Below, piece by piece: positions 44,807 to 55,295 of a stretch of DNA of 64,000 nt. How positions within the stretch are numbered: position 1 is the first letter of the stretch; each line of letters starts with the position of its first letter. The notes beneath the pieces are model-generated. The model made no database searches. It saw only the letters and a list, made by a program, of their open reading frames with translations, and had not been told where the DNA came from. The translations under genes were made by a program, and so were the position numbers. This DNA comes from Chrysophaeum taylorii (lineage: Eukaryota; Sar; Pelagophyceae; Pelagomonadales; Pelagomonadaceae). The DNA lies in the NCBI GenBank assembly GCA_029834535.1, contig JAQMWT010000330.1:496001-560000 (forward strand), written 5' to 3'.

Positions 44807-45553
44807 ATGGCTTCTGTCCTCCTTGTCGTCGCAACAACGGCCGCGGCGGAGGTTCCCCGGGTGGTTTGCGGCGGCGATTCGATCACGTTTGGGTGGCACG
44901 GGCACATCCCTGGCGAACCCGGAGGAAGCTATCCGCTGTGGCTCGAGTTGCTGTGGCAAGGTAATGTGTCGGTGTCGAATTTTGGGGTATCCGGCGTGAC
45001 GGCGACGGCCAACCGGGCATACCGATTGACGCGCGAGTTTGGCATGCTTTTGGAATCGCGGTTCGACGTCGCTGTGGTGATGCTCGGAACGAACGACGCA
45101 AAGCGAAAACTGTGGAACGAGGACGAGTACGTCGAGTCGTACCTGGCTCTCCTACGACTGGTGGCTAACTCGAGCCCTCGCGGCACGTTGCTGGTTGGAT
45201 TGCCGCCACCTTATCTCGGTCCCGTCGCGCCCCAGGCGACCCCCTTCACGCGGTCGACGTGGGGAGTCAACTCTACAATAAACGAACTGCTCCGGAACGC
45301 TGCCGCGCGCGTCGCGACCCTCGCCGGCATGCAGACGATAGACTTCTTCGCCTCACTCGGTGGCGCGAACGCCGATCGAGCTCTCTACCACGACGCGATT
45401 CATCCCAACAACCGGGGCTACAAGGCGATGGCTACCTACGCTTTCCCCATACTATCCGCATTCCTCCAGCCTTTTTCGTTACGCCATGCGACGCCCAAGT
45501 CGCGACGGAGGCCCTACGGCGTCCGCAAGAGGCGGATGGCCCCCCGTCAATAA
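44807..45553 (+). CDS. Secreted SGNH/GDSL-type hydrolase
   Basis: The 248-residue ORF starts with a signal peptide (MASVLLVVATTAAAEVP). The SGNH blocks are present: VVCGGDSITFGW (nucleophile Ser25), NFGVSGVTA (block II Gly), MLGTNDAK (block III Asn) and YHDAIHPNNRGY (block V with Asp and His of the triad). It should hydrolyse an ester, such as an acetyl group on a polysaccharide or a lipid, outside the cell or in the secretory path. An N-glycosylation-type NSS and NST site are present. Length is typical. The C-terminal 35 residues are basic. The substrate cannot be told from sequence. Confidence 0.88.
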   Translation: MASVLLVVATTAAAEVPRVVCGGDSITFGWHGHIPGEPGGSYPLWLELLWQGNVSVSNFGVSGVTATANRAYRLTREFGMLLESRFDVAVVMLGTNDAKRKLWNEDEYVESYLALLRLVANSSPRGTLLVGLPPPYLGPVAPQATPFTRSTWGVNSTINELLRNAAARVATLAGMQTIDFFASLGGANADRALYHDAIHPNNRGYKAMATYAFPILSAFLQPFSLRHATPKSRRRPYGVRKRRMAPRQ

Positions 45554-47089
<1,536 letters not shown>

Positions 47090-48497
47090 ATGAGCTCGGA
47101 GCGCTCGGCGATCTTCGAGCGCGACGGTGTTGAGCTCGCTTGTGGAGAGACCTATGCGCCCGGAGAGACGCTTGTTGCCAAGATGACGAAGGCACCATGC
47201 ACCTCATGGAGCTCGAGGGCGTGACGTTCGTCGACGACGCGGGCTGCGACGTCGAGGGCGACACGTGCGGCGGCACGCGCCGTGCTAAGGACGCGCTTAC
47301 CTCGGAAGGTCAAGCAATCATAACGTCGACGAACGGGTCGAACATCACTCTGTCTGCCGGATGGGCCACGGGCTTCGAGTCCATCACGATCACCGATTCG
47401 CGCACGCTCGTGCCCGAGGAGTAATTTGGCGAACGGAGCGCCACGGAGATTGAAGACGGGCACAAACCTTACGGATTATTTTGGGTATTTGGTTGATATT
47501 CTGTGCTGGGAACTTGACGACCACTTCGCGCTTGACGGCGCCGACCTGTTGAACTCCCCCGCGGATCACACGGTTCACTGCATGCGCGACATTCAAGCGC
47601 GTCGCGATGGCGGCTTCGGCATTTTGGTTAGCCAACAGTATCTTTGGACTTGCGTACGCGTTCGATGCGGCTGGCAACGAAGCGGCGCTCGCGCTGATGG
47701 ACGAGACGGGCCTCGTTAACAACGTCGCGGTGACCGTCTATGCGATGGAGACCGGCGAGTTCGTAACGAAAAACCTCGTGCCCGAATTGACGTCGGTCGT
47801 CTGCGCGAGACCGTCACACACACGGGATTTTTGATCGATATTTTGTGCTGGGAGCGCGAGGGCCACGTTGCGATCGACGGAGCCATCCTCGACGAGAACC
47901 CCGAGTTTCACTCGATCAAGTGCACGCAGGCCGCGGTATCCCGCGCCAGATGGTTGTGGTTACGACCTCAAATACGCTTTCGACGAGCTCGGCAGCGCGC
48001 TCGCTCTTGCGTACGTTGACGCCGCGACCAAAGACGACAACGTTCTCCTCACCGTCGCGGGCGAGCGGGACTCCGCGGAGTATTTGTATGTGGAGACGTT
48101 AGACGAGGTGGATCTCCAAGTTCGTGAGGGATATTCGATTGATTCGTACTGCTGGAATCTCGAGGGCCATAGCGCCTTCGATGGCGCCGATCTCGTTAAT
48201 TCCCCCCAAGACCACTCAGTCCTTTGCTTCACCGATGTCCCGGAGTGCCGCGTCAACGGCTCTGGTCTGCTCCAAGACCCCGTAGGTGACGGAACCTTTA
48301 ACCTCACAATGACCTTCGACTCTGGCTCGGACCAGACAGTCCTGGATTTCGTCGACGCCCAGACCTCCGTATTGGACACGGTCTACGTGCGAGTCACGGG
48401 CGTGATGACCGACGGAGTCCCCGCGAATGTCGAGATTGATGACTTCGTCCCGCACGCGTGCAATTATTTCACAGGTACAACTTTTGCGACGCTTTAG
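47090..48497 (+). pseudogene. Decayed gene for a multi-module Cys-containing surface-type protein
   Basis: Three copies of one module are visible: YFGYLVDILCWELDDHFALD at about 47,475, FLIDILCWEREGHVAIDGA at about 47,828, and YSIDSYCWNLEGHSAFDGAD at about 48,125. Each is followed by a P..H.v.C block (SPADHTVHCMRDIQ, NPEFHSIKCTQAA, SPQDHSVLCFTDV) and a YAFDxxGNxAALAxxDE strand. An upstream segment (LEGVTFVDDAGC, ITSTNGSNITLSAGWATG) is a different beta module. The pieces sit in changing frames. Some of the breaks could be unseen small introns, but several have no GT..AG solution that I could find, so decay is favoured. The last open piece is 209 codons, ending at 48497. The function of the module is unknown. 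Confidence 0.55.
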
Positions 48498-48702
48498 GTA
48501 TTAGTCGCGCGACTTTGAATTAACTTCCTACCCTGCTAGCTAGATTCGATATAGATAGATAGAACTAGAACAACACGTGCTTCTCAATCGAAAGCACACC
48601 TGCCGCTTTGATACGACAGGCACGACGCTCGTTTCACTTCCGCAAGGTTCACACATCACCACCACTCCACCGGAGAAAAATGTCGTCGTCGCGAGATTGA
48701 GA

Positions 48703-49659
48703 TTATTTTGTCTGAAAGTAGGGACTCGCCGCCGGGCGGCTCGCGCGCTGTTGTTCGAGTTGGCGGCGGCGCATAAGGGCTGCTTGCTTGTTCTGCTCGA
48801 TGCGGAGGAGCTGGGCTTGCGTAAGGGTCGGTTTGGCGTCGGCAACTGCTGGTCGCCTCGTTGGTGGTTTTGTGGTTTGGGCGGCGTCCCTGGACGGAGC
48901 AGGTGGTCGCCGAGGAGGAGGGGGTGGGGGTCGGCGCGCGGGGAGGGGTGAGAGTGGGGGTGCAGGTGGTCGCCGAGGAGGAGGGGGTGGGGGTCGGCGC
49001 GCGGGAAGTGGTGAGAGTAGGAGTCTCGCCGGCGAGGCGATAGGCGAGGTAAGGTCGATAGGTGGCGGCGGGTCCCAGTCTTCCTCGTCGTCAGTGTCGT
49101 CGTAGCGCGAATCGAGAGTCGACGCCGGCGTAGAATTTAGGGACGCGAATTCGCCTCTCAAAAACGAAGCCTCGAAATCAGCGGCGCTGCCCGCGTGCAT
49201 CATCGCCGCGCGCAGCACGCCGCCGCGTCGCACACGCTTCGCCCCCCGGCCCAGACCCCGGAGCCCGTCGCTCTGTTCCAGGTTCGCGAGGATGGCGCGA
49301 TGGCAAGCGTCGTCGTCTATGGTCGCGTCGTCGATCAGACTGTCGTCCTCTTCGTCGTCCTCGTCCTCCTCGTCGCTCGAGTCCGAGCCGTCGACCGCCG
49401 CCTCGTCCTCGACGAGCACCTCGCCGCCGGCCTGCGGGAGTCTTTGCCTTTTCTTCTTGGCGCCTGCGGGCCGCCGTCGGAGTCGCTTGAAAAAGCGTTT
49501 CGATTTCGGCGAGCTCAAGGACGACGACGCCCGCCGTTGTTTGCGTCGCGACAACGTCAGCTGGAGCCGCCTTTTCCGAGCGCTCGTGTCTTCGTTGTTG
49601 AAGTGCGGCGACTTGGCGCACACCCGCGCGGGAGCGACGTTCTCCTTACCGCTCATCAT
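48703..49659 (-). CDS. Acidic/Pro-rich nuclear-type protein, 318 residues
   Basis: ATG at 49659 opens MMSGKENVAPARVCAK. A basic segment follows (RRKQRRASSSL, SKRFFKRLRRRPAGAKKKRQ), a good nuclear-localisation candidate, and then an acidic block (SDSSDEEDEDDEEDDS). IDDATIDDDACHRAILANLE and LRAAMMHAGSAADFEASFLR are the only globular-looking parts. The centre is a Pro/Arg repeat, LPARRPPPPPPRRPPAP twice. The C-terminus LTQAQLLRIEQNKQAALMRR then QLEQQ and SPYF resembles the short RIExNxxxAL helix found in several DNA-repair and helicase proteins. I do not recognise the family; a role in chromatin or DNA repair is inference. Confidence 0.6.
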   Translation of the reverse strand: MMSGKENVAPARVCAKSPHFNNEDTSARKRRLQLTLSRRKQRRASSSLSSPKSKRFFKRLRRRPAGAKKKRQRLPQAGGEVLVEDEAAVDGSDSSDEEDEDDEEDDSLIDDATIDDDACHRAILANLEQSDGLRGLGRGAKRVRRGGVLRAAMMHAGSAADFEASFLRGEFASLNSTPASTLDSRYDDTDDEEDWDPPPPIDLTSPIASPARLLLSPLPARRPPPPPPRRPPAPPLSPLPARRPPPPPPRRPPAPSRDAAQTTKPPTRRPAVADAKPTLTQAQLLRIEQNKQAALMRRRQLEQQRASRPAASPYFQTK

Positions 49660-49733
49660 GCCAACGGTTTAACGGATCTCATTATTAAAGAATCCGTTGG
49701 ATGGAAAAGAAAAACGGGGGGTAATACTATAAT

Positions 49734-49800
49734 CACAGGGGTATATATAGCCCCGGGCACTCGCACACACCAGGACCGGCATTCCTACCCTCACCTTTTG
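49734..49800 (+). repeat. Upstream copy of a duplicated promoter-like block (67 bp)
   Basis: CACAGGGGTATATATAGCCC, then CGGGCACTCGCACACACCAG and GACCGGCATTCCTACCCTCA with CCTTTTG, match 50100-50169 except for one 3-bp difference at the TATA. It points to the plus strand, where no gene follows for 400 bp. Confidence 0.9.
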
Positions 49801-50099
49801 GTTATGGGCCCTTAAAGCGCTCGAGGTGGATCGCGCGTTCGAATCCGCCCCACCGCTGCGCCGCAAGGAGTGTGTGAGTGCCTTCGAAGCAGTTGCCATC
49901 GCCAACTGCCGGAGCCCCGCCGTCTAGCACACACACTAGAACCCCCCTCATCTGGGCGCTTTACCAGGACCGGATGTTCATCTCCGACGCAGATGTTCAT
50001 CTTAAGCAGATGGCGTCGTCGTCTGCTGGGTCCCCACCGTCTCGCATACATGCTTGACTCGCCCCATGATGATGTTCACGTTTCACTATGATGGGGAAG
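49801..50099. other. Spacer between the two promoter-like blocks
   Basis: About 300 bp without a convincing gene. ACCAGGACCGG at about 49,965 repeats part of the block. GCGTTCGAATCC at about 49,840 resembles a tRNA B box, but no tRNA fold was found around it. Confidence 0.5.
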
Positions 50100-50169
50100 C
50101 ACAGGGGTATAATATATAGCCCCGGGCACTCGCACACACCAGGACCGGCATTCCTACCCTCACCTTTTG
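50100..50169 (+). promoter_or_regulatory. Promoter block of the DNAJC9-like gene (70 bp, second copy)
   Basis: It contains a TATAATATATAG element at 50107-50118 and ends 41 bp before the ATG at 50211. The same block is present 366 bp upstream in direct orientation. Spacing fits a core promoter with a short leader. Confidence 0.6.
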
Positions 50170-50210
50170 ATAATCTCAAATCGTCGGCAGTTTTGAAAAA
50201 CTCGGCAAGG

Positions 50211-50990
50211 ATGGCGCCGGTGAACTTGTACGCGCTGCTCAAGGTGAAAAAGACGGCGACGGCGGGTGAGATCCGCAAGGCGTACTACGCCCTCGCGCGG
50301 AAGGTGCACCCCGACAAGAATCCCGGGTCTGGCGATGACTTTTTGGCGCTGAAGCGGGCGTACGACGTGTTGATAGACACGTCGAGGCGCGCGCGGTACG
50401 ATCGCGCCGGGACGGTCGACGAGGCGGAGTCTCGCGCGTTCGAGGAGGCGTACGAGCGGTACAAGAGCGTCGAGATAACGCCGGAGGACATGGAAGACTT
50501 CGTGAGCGGGTACAAGGAGAGCGAGGCGGAGGTCGCGGATCTGGTATCCTTCGTGTCGCGGACCAAGGGGGACGTGTCGCGCATCCTCGAGGCCATCATC
50601 GGGAGCGACGACTTCGACCCGCCGAGGTACGTCGAGATCATCGAGCAGGCCTTTCGCGATGGCAAGATTCTGGGAAAGTTCCGCAAGAAGTTCGACGAGA
50701 CCAAGACGGCCATTCTGTCGCTCTCGGACCTCGAGGGCGAGGACCTTTCTTCTTCTTCTTCTTGTTCTGGGGAGAAGGGGGCGCCGCAGGAGGTCGGGAC
50801 CACCGACCTCGTCGCGCTCATCGCCGCGCGCCGCAAGGAGCGCGAACAGAAATTTGAGGAGTTCGCCCAGAAGTGGCAGGCGGTCTCCGAGGCCGAGAAC
50901 AACAACAACAACAACAACAACCCGGCGTCGTCGTCGTCGTTGTCGTCGAAAAAGCGCAAACGCCGCCGCCCGAAGAAAAAAGCGCCGTAG
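50211..50990 (+). CDS. DNAJC9: DNAJC9-like J-domain protein
   Basis: From ATG 50211 the protein has 259 residues. Residues 5-70 are a J domain: LYALLKVKKTATAGEIRKAY, then LARKVHPDKNPG with the HPD tripeptide, and AYDVLIDTSRRARYDRAG. The C-terminal half is helical with FEEAYERYKSVEITPEDMED, FVSGYKESEAEVADLVSF and YVEIIEQAFRDGKI, the pattern of DNAJC9, a histone H3-H4 chaperone that recruits HSP70. The tail has an Asn run, a Ser run and KKRKRRRPKKKAP, a nuclear signal. The upstream frame from 50088 is not used because it precedes the TATA block or lies in the leader. The assignment is good; partners are from family knowledge. Confidence 0.85.
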   Translation: MAPVNLYALLKVKKTATAGEIRKAYYALARKVHPDKNPGSGDDFLALKRAYDVLIDTSRRARYDRAGTVDEAESRAFEEAYERYKSVEITPEDMEDFVSGYKESEAEVADLVSFVSRTKGDVSRILEAIIGSDDFDPPRYVEIIEQAFRDGKILGKFRKKFDETKTAILSLSDLEGEDLSSSSSCSGEKGAPQEVGTTDLVALIAARRKEREQKFEEFAQKWQAVSEAENNNNNNNNPASSSSLSSKKRKRRRPKKKAP

Positions 50991-51004
50991 TAGTAAGGTA
51001 GTTT

Positions 51005-52984
51005 TTAGCAGCGCAGGGAGGTGCGGGACTTGACGAGGGGGATCGAAGGGGCGGCGTAGGGGGATGCGTTTTTTTTCGGCGGCGGTAAAGGGTCTTCGGC
51101 GGCGGGGAGGCGGCCGGCGCGGGCCGCCCGGAAGATTTCGAGCTTGCGGCGCGCGAAGTCGAGGTCGAGCTTCTCGTCGCGGTCGCGGTCGGCGTCGTCG
51201 TCGGACCTCGCGCGATCCACCCTAGCCCGCTCTCGGCGGATGAGGGAGAGGACGGTGCGGTGGGGGAACTCGGCGTTGGACGCGGCGAGGGCGAGCTGGT
51301 CGGTCGCGGCGCGTTCGACGGCGGCGACCGTCTCCGCGACCTCGAGGGCCTTGGAGACCGCGGCCGTCGCCGTCGCGAGGGCGCCTGTTTCGCGCCACCG
51401 AGTCCATCGCGGCGGCGGCGGCGGCGTCTGGGACGCCACAGAAGACGACGACTCGGCCGCGGCGCGTTCGCAGAAGACCTGGACGGTCGCCCCGAGCTTG
51501 CCGTTCCAGAGCTCGGCGAGGAGAGCAGAGTCTTGATGATGATGATAACGATGCTTTTTTTTGCGCCGGCGGGGCGGGAGATACCTCGAACTTTCGTCGG
51601 CAGAGATGGCTGCCTTGAGGTCGGCGTGCCAGGCGCACAGCACCACCCGTTGGGCGTCGCGGCGGCCGTCGCGCGCGCAGGCGCGCCACTCGCACACGTC
51701 GGCGACGGTCGGCTCGTCGGCGTTCTCGGCCCGGTCGGGCGGGGCAGAGGTCCACGCGACGAGGAGCGAATCGTCGCCGCCCCACGCCCTCGGCGCCAGC
51801 AGCGAGAAGGACGCGCGGTCGTCGGGACACGCGGGAAGGGGCGGCGAATCTTCGGTATCCGAGGAGGTAAAGGCGTTTAGGAGGAGGCGGACGCCGCAGG
51901 GCGAGAGGCGCCGGACGTCGAGCGGAAAATCATCGCCGGAACCGTTTCTCGCGGGGCACCGCGACGCGAGGACGTAGAGGGCGGAAACGGCCGATACGTG
52001 TCTCGCCGTCGCGGGCGCGAAGAGGCGGTCGCCCGACCGGAACCCGAGGGGCGCGCTCTCGTCCCCCCGAACGAGGCCGTCGCCTTTTTTCGCGTTCGCG
52101 AGCGCGGTCTCGGCCGTTCCGACCGGCCGCGTGACTTCGTAGTAGACGCGCGCGGTCCCGAGGCACAGAACACACGGGTCCTCGGCGGCGGCGGGAAGCC
52201 CCTCGACAAAGCACTTTTCGGGGGCGGCCAGAGCGAGCCAGGCGAGCGGCGCGGCGACGACGTACGTTTCGGGGTCGACGACGCGAGCTCTTTCGCGGCG
52301 ATTAGGCGCGGGAAAAAGGTCGCGCGGGTCGCGCGCGTGCGGCTTCGGGCTCCGCGGCGCCCCCCTCACCACGGCGCACCGCAGGACGCGGATCGGCGCA
52401 TTCATCGAGGCCTCGAGGGCGGCGGCCGCGCGCCTCGAGGTTGAGTCGTCGTCGCGCAGACTCGCGTTCTCGATTCGCGCCAAAAAGAGCGCCCACCGCG
52501 CCCGAGCCCGCGCGGCGCACCGCTCGGCCTCGACTTTGGATGCCCCCCGCGCCGCGCACACCTCGAGCTGTCGCGAGACCTTCTCGCGCTCGCCGACGCA
52601 CTCGCGCGCGAGTTCGGTCAGCCGCCGATCGGCCGCCTCCTCGAGCCGCGCGAGCCGCGAGTCCACCCGCGCGAGCGAGCCCGCGCACAAGCTCCGCGCC
52701 CACGCGCATCGTGCCTCGAGGGTCTCGGAACGCAGCCGCCCTATCTCCCGCCGCCGCCCCCGCGCCTTTGCGGACGCCCGCCGCGCGGCGCGGACGCTCG
52801 ACACCCGCAACCGCGCCGCCCGTCGCACCGCCTCGACGCACCAGGGGCTCGCCAGGCCCACCAGCATCATGTCTTCCTCGGCGGTGGCGGCGGCGGCGGC
52901 GGCGGCACTACCGGGATGAGGGAGGGGACACCCACCCGCGACCACGCGACCCACGGCTTGGAGGGCGGCCTTCGAACAAGCCAT
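51005..52984 (-). CDS. Hypothetical Arg/Ala-rich protein, 659 residues
   Basis: ATG at 52984 begins MACSKAALQAVGRVVAGGC. Residues about 50-190 are helical and Arg/Ala/Glu-rich (RRAARLRVSSVRAARRAS, ELARECVGEREKVSRQLEVC), likely a coiled coil. The middle third is a mixed alpha/beta region with TYVVAAPLAWLALAAPEKCF, CVLCLGTARVYYEVTRPVG and SAVSALYVLASRC. The C-terminal part is again helical, ending SIPLVKSRTSLRC. Low-complexity tracts (KKKHRYHHHQDS, TPPPPPRW) are inserted. No known domain was recognised by eye. Absence of stops over 2 kb and codon use like the neighbours favour a real gene. A UVRAG/Atg14-like layout (coiled coil then mixed domain) was considered but cannot be supported. Confidence 0.6.
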   Translation of the reverse strand: MACSKAALQAVGRVVAGGCPLPHPGSAAAAAAATAEEDMMLVGLASPWCVEAVRRAARLRVSSVRAARRASAKARGRRREIGRLRSETLEARCAWARSLCAGSLARVDSRLARLEEAADRRLTELARECVGEREKVSRQLEVCAARGASKVEAERCAARARARWALFLARIENASLRDDDSTSRRAAAALEASMNAPIRVLRCAVVRGAPRSPKPHARDPRDLFPAPNRRERARVVDPETYVVAAPLAWLALAAPEKCFVEGLPAAAEDPCVLCLGTARVYYEVTRPVGTAETALANAKKGDGLVRGDESAPLGFRSGDRLFAPATARHVSAVSALYVLASRCPARNGSGDDFPLDVRRLSPCGVRLLLNAFTSSDTEDSPPLPACPDDRASFSLLAPRAWGGDDSLLVAWTSAPPDRAENADEPTVADVCEWRACARDGRRDAQRVVLCAWHADLKAAISADESSRYLPPRRRKKKHRYHHHQDSALLAELWNGKLGATVQVFCERAAAESSSSVASQTPPPPPRWTRWRETGALATATAAVSKALEVAETVAAVERAATDQLALAASNAEFPHRTVLSLIRRERARVDRARSDDDADRDRDEKLDLDFARRKLEIFRAARAGRLPAAEDPLPPPKKNASPYAAPSIPLVKSRTSLRC

Positions 52985-53091
52985 TTTTTTTCAACAACAA
53001 ACAACACCCACAACAACAAGGGTTTTTTTTGAAGAGAATTTAAGTCGGGGTTAGTAATCCACACAAAGGAGTCATCGTACATAGTTCGGCG

Positions 53092-53988
53092 ATGATCAAC
53101 GACGAGCTCATCTGGCAGAGTCTGAACAAGAACTTCTGCAGCTTTAAAAGCAAGGTGCAGACCCACAACTTTTGCCGTCACGAGATGAACGTGACGGGGC
53201 TTTGCAACCGGTCGGCCTGCCCCCTGGCCAACGGAAGATACGCCACCATCCGCGAGGAAGAGGGCCGCTGCGTCTTGTACATAAAGACGATCGAGCGCGC
53301 GCACATGCCCAACAAGCTCTGGCAAAAGCTCCTGCTCCCGCGGAACTACGACCAGGCCCTCGCCCTCGTCTCCGAGCACCTCGAACACTTTCCTAAATTC
53401 CTCGTCCATAGAAACAAGCAACGTCTAACGCGGATCCACCAGTACCTCATTCGAATGCGAAAGCTCGCTCTCCGCGAACGACCGACGCGTGTCACCACCT
53501 CGACCAAAGTCGACCGCCGCGAAGCGCGCCGCGAGCAGAAAGCCCTCGTCGCCGCGAGGCTCGCGCAGTCCATCCAATCAGAGCTCCTCGACCGCCTCAG
53601 GCAGGGCACCTACGGCGACATCTACAACTTTCCCGAGACCGAGTACAACGCCGCTCTCAACGACGTCCAGGAGGACACGGTCGACGACCTTTTGGACGCC
53701 GAGGACACCAACGACCATCTCGTCCATTTCGTCGAGGCCGACCTCGAAGAAGAGGAGGAGGAGAATCCCGCGATCGAGGACCTACATAATGATGACCTTC
53801 AGGAAGACGACGATGCCACGTCCTTGAAACGGGGACGACATCCACGAAAAGACCAGCCACCGGCACAGAGAATAAGAGCGGAACCCACCAAGAGAAAGAA
53901 GAAGAAGCGCCGCGTCGAGATCGAATACGACGACGAGGAGGAGGTGCTGGAGCCCCCCCAACTTGCCCCTCCGCTCCAAATTTCTTAA
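53092..53988 (+). CDS. MAK16: MAK16-like ribosome biogenesis protein
   Basis: The 298-residue ORF begins MINDELIWQSLNKNFCSFKS, the hallmark start of MAK16, and continues with HNFCRHEMNVTGLCNRSACP, where four Cys may bind a metal/Fe-S cluster. ANGRYATIREEEGRCVLYIK, TIERAHMPNKLWQKLLL and RNYDQALALVSEHLEHFPKF follow the family without gaps. The region near 130-160 matches the lysine-rich core, and the last 100 residues are acidic then basic (KRKKKKRRVEIEYDDEEE), as usual. MAK16 acts in the nucleolus in 60S subunit assembly with RPF1. No intron is present. ATG choice is certain from conservation. Confidence 0.96.
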   Translation: MINDELIWQSLNKNFCSFKSKVQTHNFCRHEMNVTGLCNRSACPLANGRYATIREEEGRCVLYIKTIERAHMPNKLWQKLLLPRNYDQALALVSEHLEHFPKFLVHRNKQRLTRIHQYLIRMRKLALRERPTRVTTSTKVDRREARREQKALVAARLAQSIQSELLDRLRQGTYGDIYNFPETEYNAALNDVQEDTVDDLLDAEDTNDHLVHFVEADLEEEEEENPAIEDLHNDDLQEDDDATSLKRGRHPRKDQPPAQRIRAEPTKRKKKKRRVEIEYDDEEEVLEPPQLAPPLQIS

Positions 53989-55295
53989 GTAAGAAGTTTG
54001 GTGGATGGGAAGGGGCTTTTTCTGGAAGAAGGGATTAAGGAGGTGGGGGAGAGTTCTGGAATGAGAGAGCATTGTCGGACAAAGTCAGATCAAACGATGA
54101 CTGCCTCGGGAGAGTCGGGCCCAGGTCAACTGGGGCCCGACGAGGAAATAAATGGGCCTACCGCCTGGGGTCTAGGAGGCCACCTAGTTCTTCTTCTCGT
54201 TCTCGTCGAGTAGGGATGATGGGGTCCATTGCATAAGTAAGTACTCGGCGCCACACCATGAATGACCACTCTGCTCATGCGCAAAAAAAAGGTCGCCGCA
54301 CTTTGCGGCCGGGAGCAAATGGCCGATAGAGCCAAGGCACGGGCGAGGCGTGAGAGGAAGCCGTGCTTAAGGTCCTTCTCGATTGTCTGGTGGAACGGAA
54401 TTGGTGCCGAGTCAAGAGCTAGATCCAGAGTTTAGTAGTCACAGTTCAAGGGATATATGGCAAAGTTAAAAGTTCCTCGACTCTCATGATGAGAATCAAC
54501 ACTGGAGCTCCTCCGTCACAGCGACGAAACCCGGATGTTTTTCCTCCCTGTACTACGGAGGCGGCGCGAGGTCTGAGGGGGTCAACGCAAAAGCGCGGGA
54601 TGTAGTATAGCTCACCGACTTTTGTCTTGACCTGGAGCTCAAGCGCCCTCGCGTGATCTTCCGGAACTTCCCTCTGCACTTCGGCCCTATTTCGCGTACC
54701 ACTCACCTGCGCTGTGCCTCGCACTTCGTATCCACCGTACGTTGTGCCGCCGCCTTTGCTTTGGTCCGCGCCCTCGCCTGCTCTTCTGCGCGCCTCCTTT
54801 TGCACTTCCATAGCTGCCACGTGCCGATCTTTGCGCCACTCTCTCTCTTCTTTTAATTCCCCTCCGCGTTTCCACCTTGCTCTTCTTTTCTCTTTCTCTG
54901 CGCTCACCCATTTTTGGCTCTTTGAGCCTGGAAGTTGCAAACCATAATAGTAAGAATCAGATAGACTCGTAGTAGCTTTTAAAAAAGATAAATAAAAGAT
55001 CTTTCATCGCATAATACGAATACACGAATTTGTTCGGCTCGTCGGCCCGAAATTCTCGAGTTTTTTAATGCAACGAAAATAAACTTTGACGACTTTGCAA
55101 ATTTGTCATGAGTTCTCGAGATTTCTTGTGTGGAATGTTGACTGTCGTCAACAGTTTAACAGTACTTCAAGATAGCTGTTTGGCGAGTGTTGACTACTGG
55201 CTCTGAGACTCTCAACAAGTGGTTTCTGACGTCGCCTGAATTCGACAAAAGTGTACTCTCACAACGCCGCAAGACCGCCGACCGACAGCGGCTCG
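53989..55295. other. Gene-poor stretch, 1.3 kb
   Basis: A minus-strand frame at 54,446-54,940 (KWVSAEKEKRRARWKRGGEL) is charged and has an ATG only part-way; it is not called. The right 350 bp are AT-rich and include the upstream region of the kinase gene. Confidence 0.5.

Noticed and set aside
49801-49870. tRNA gene suggested by GCGTTCGAATCC
   Set aside because: The T-arm stem does not pair and no acceptor or D-arm could be found at proper distance.
54446-54940. 164-codon charged ORF on the minus strand
   Set aside because: It lacks an ATG at its start, has no recognisable motif and lies in a compositionally different intergenic stretch.
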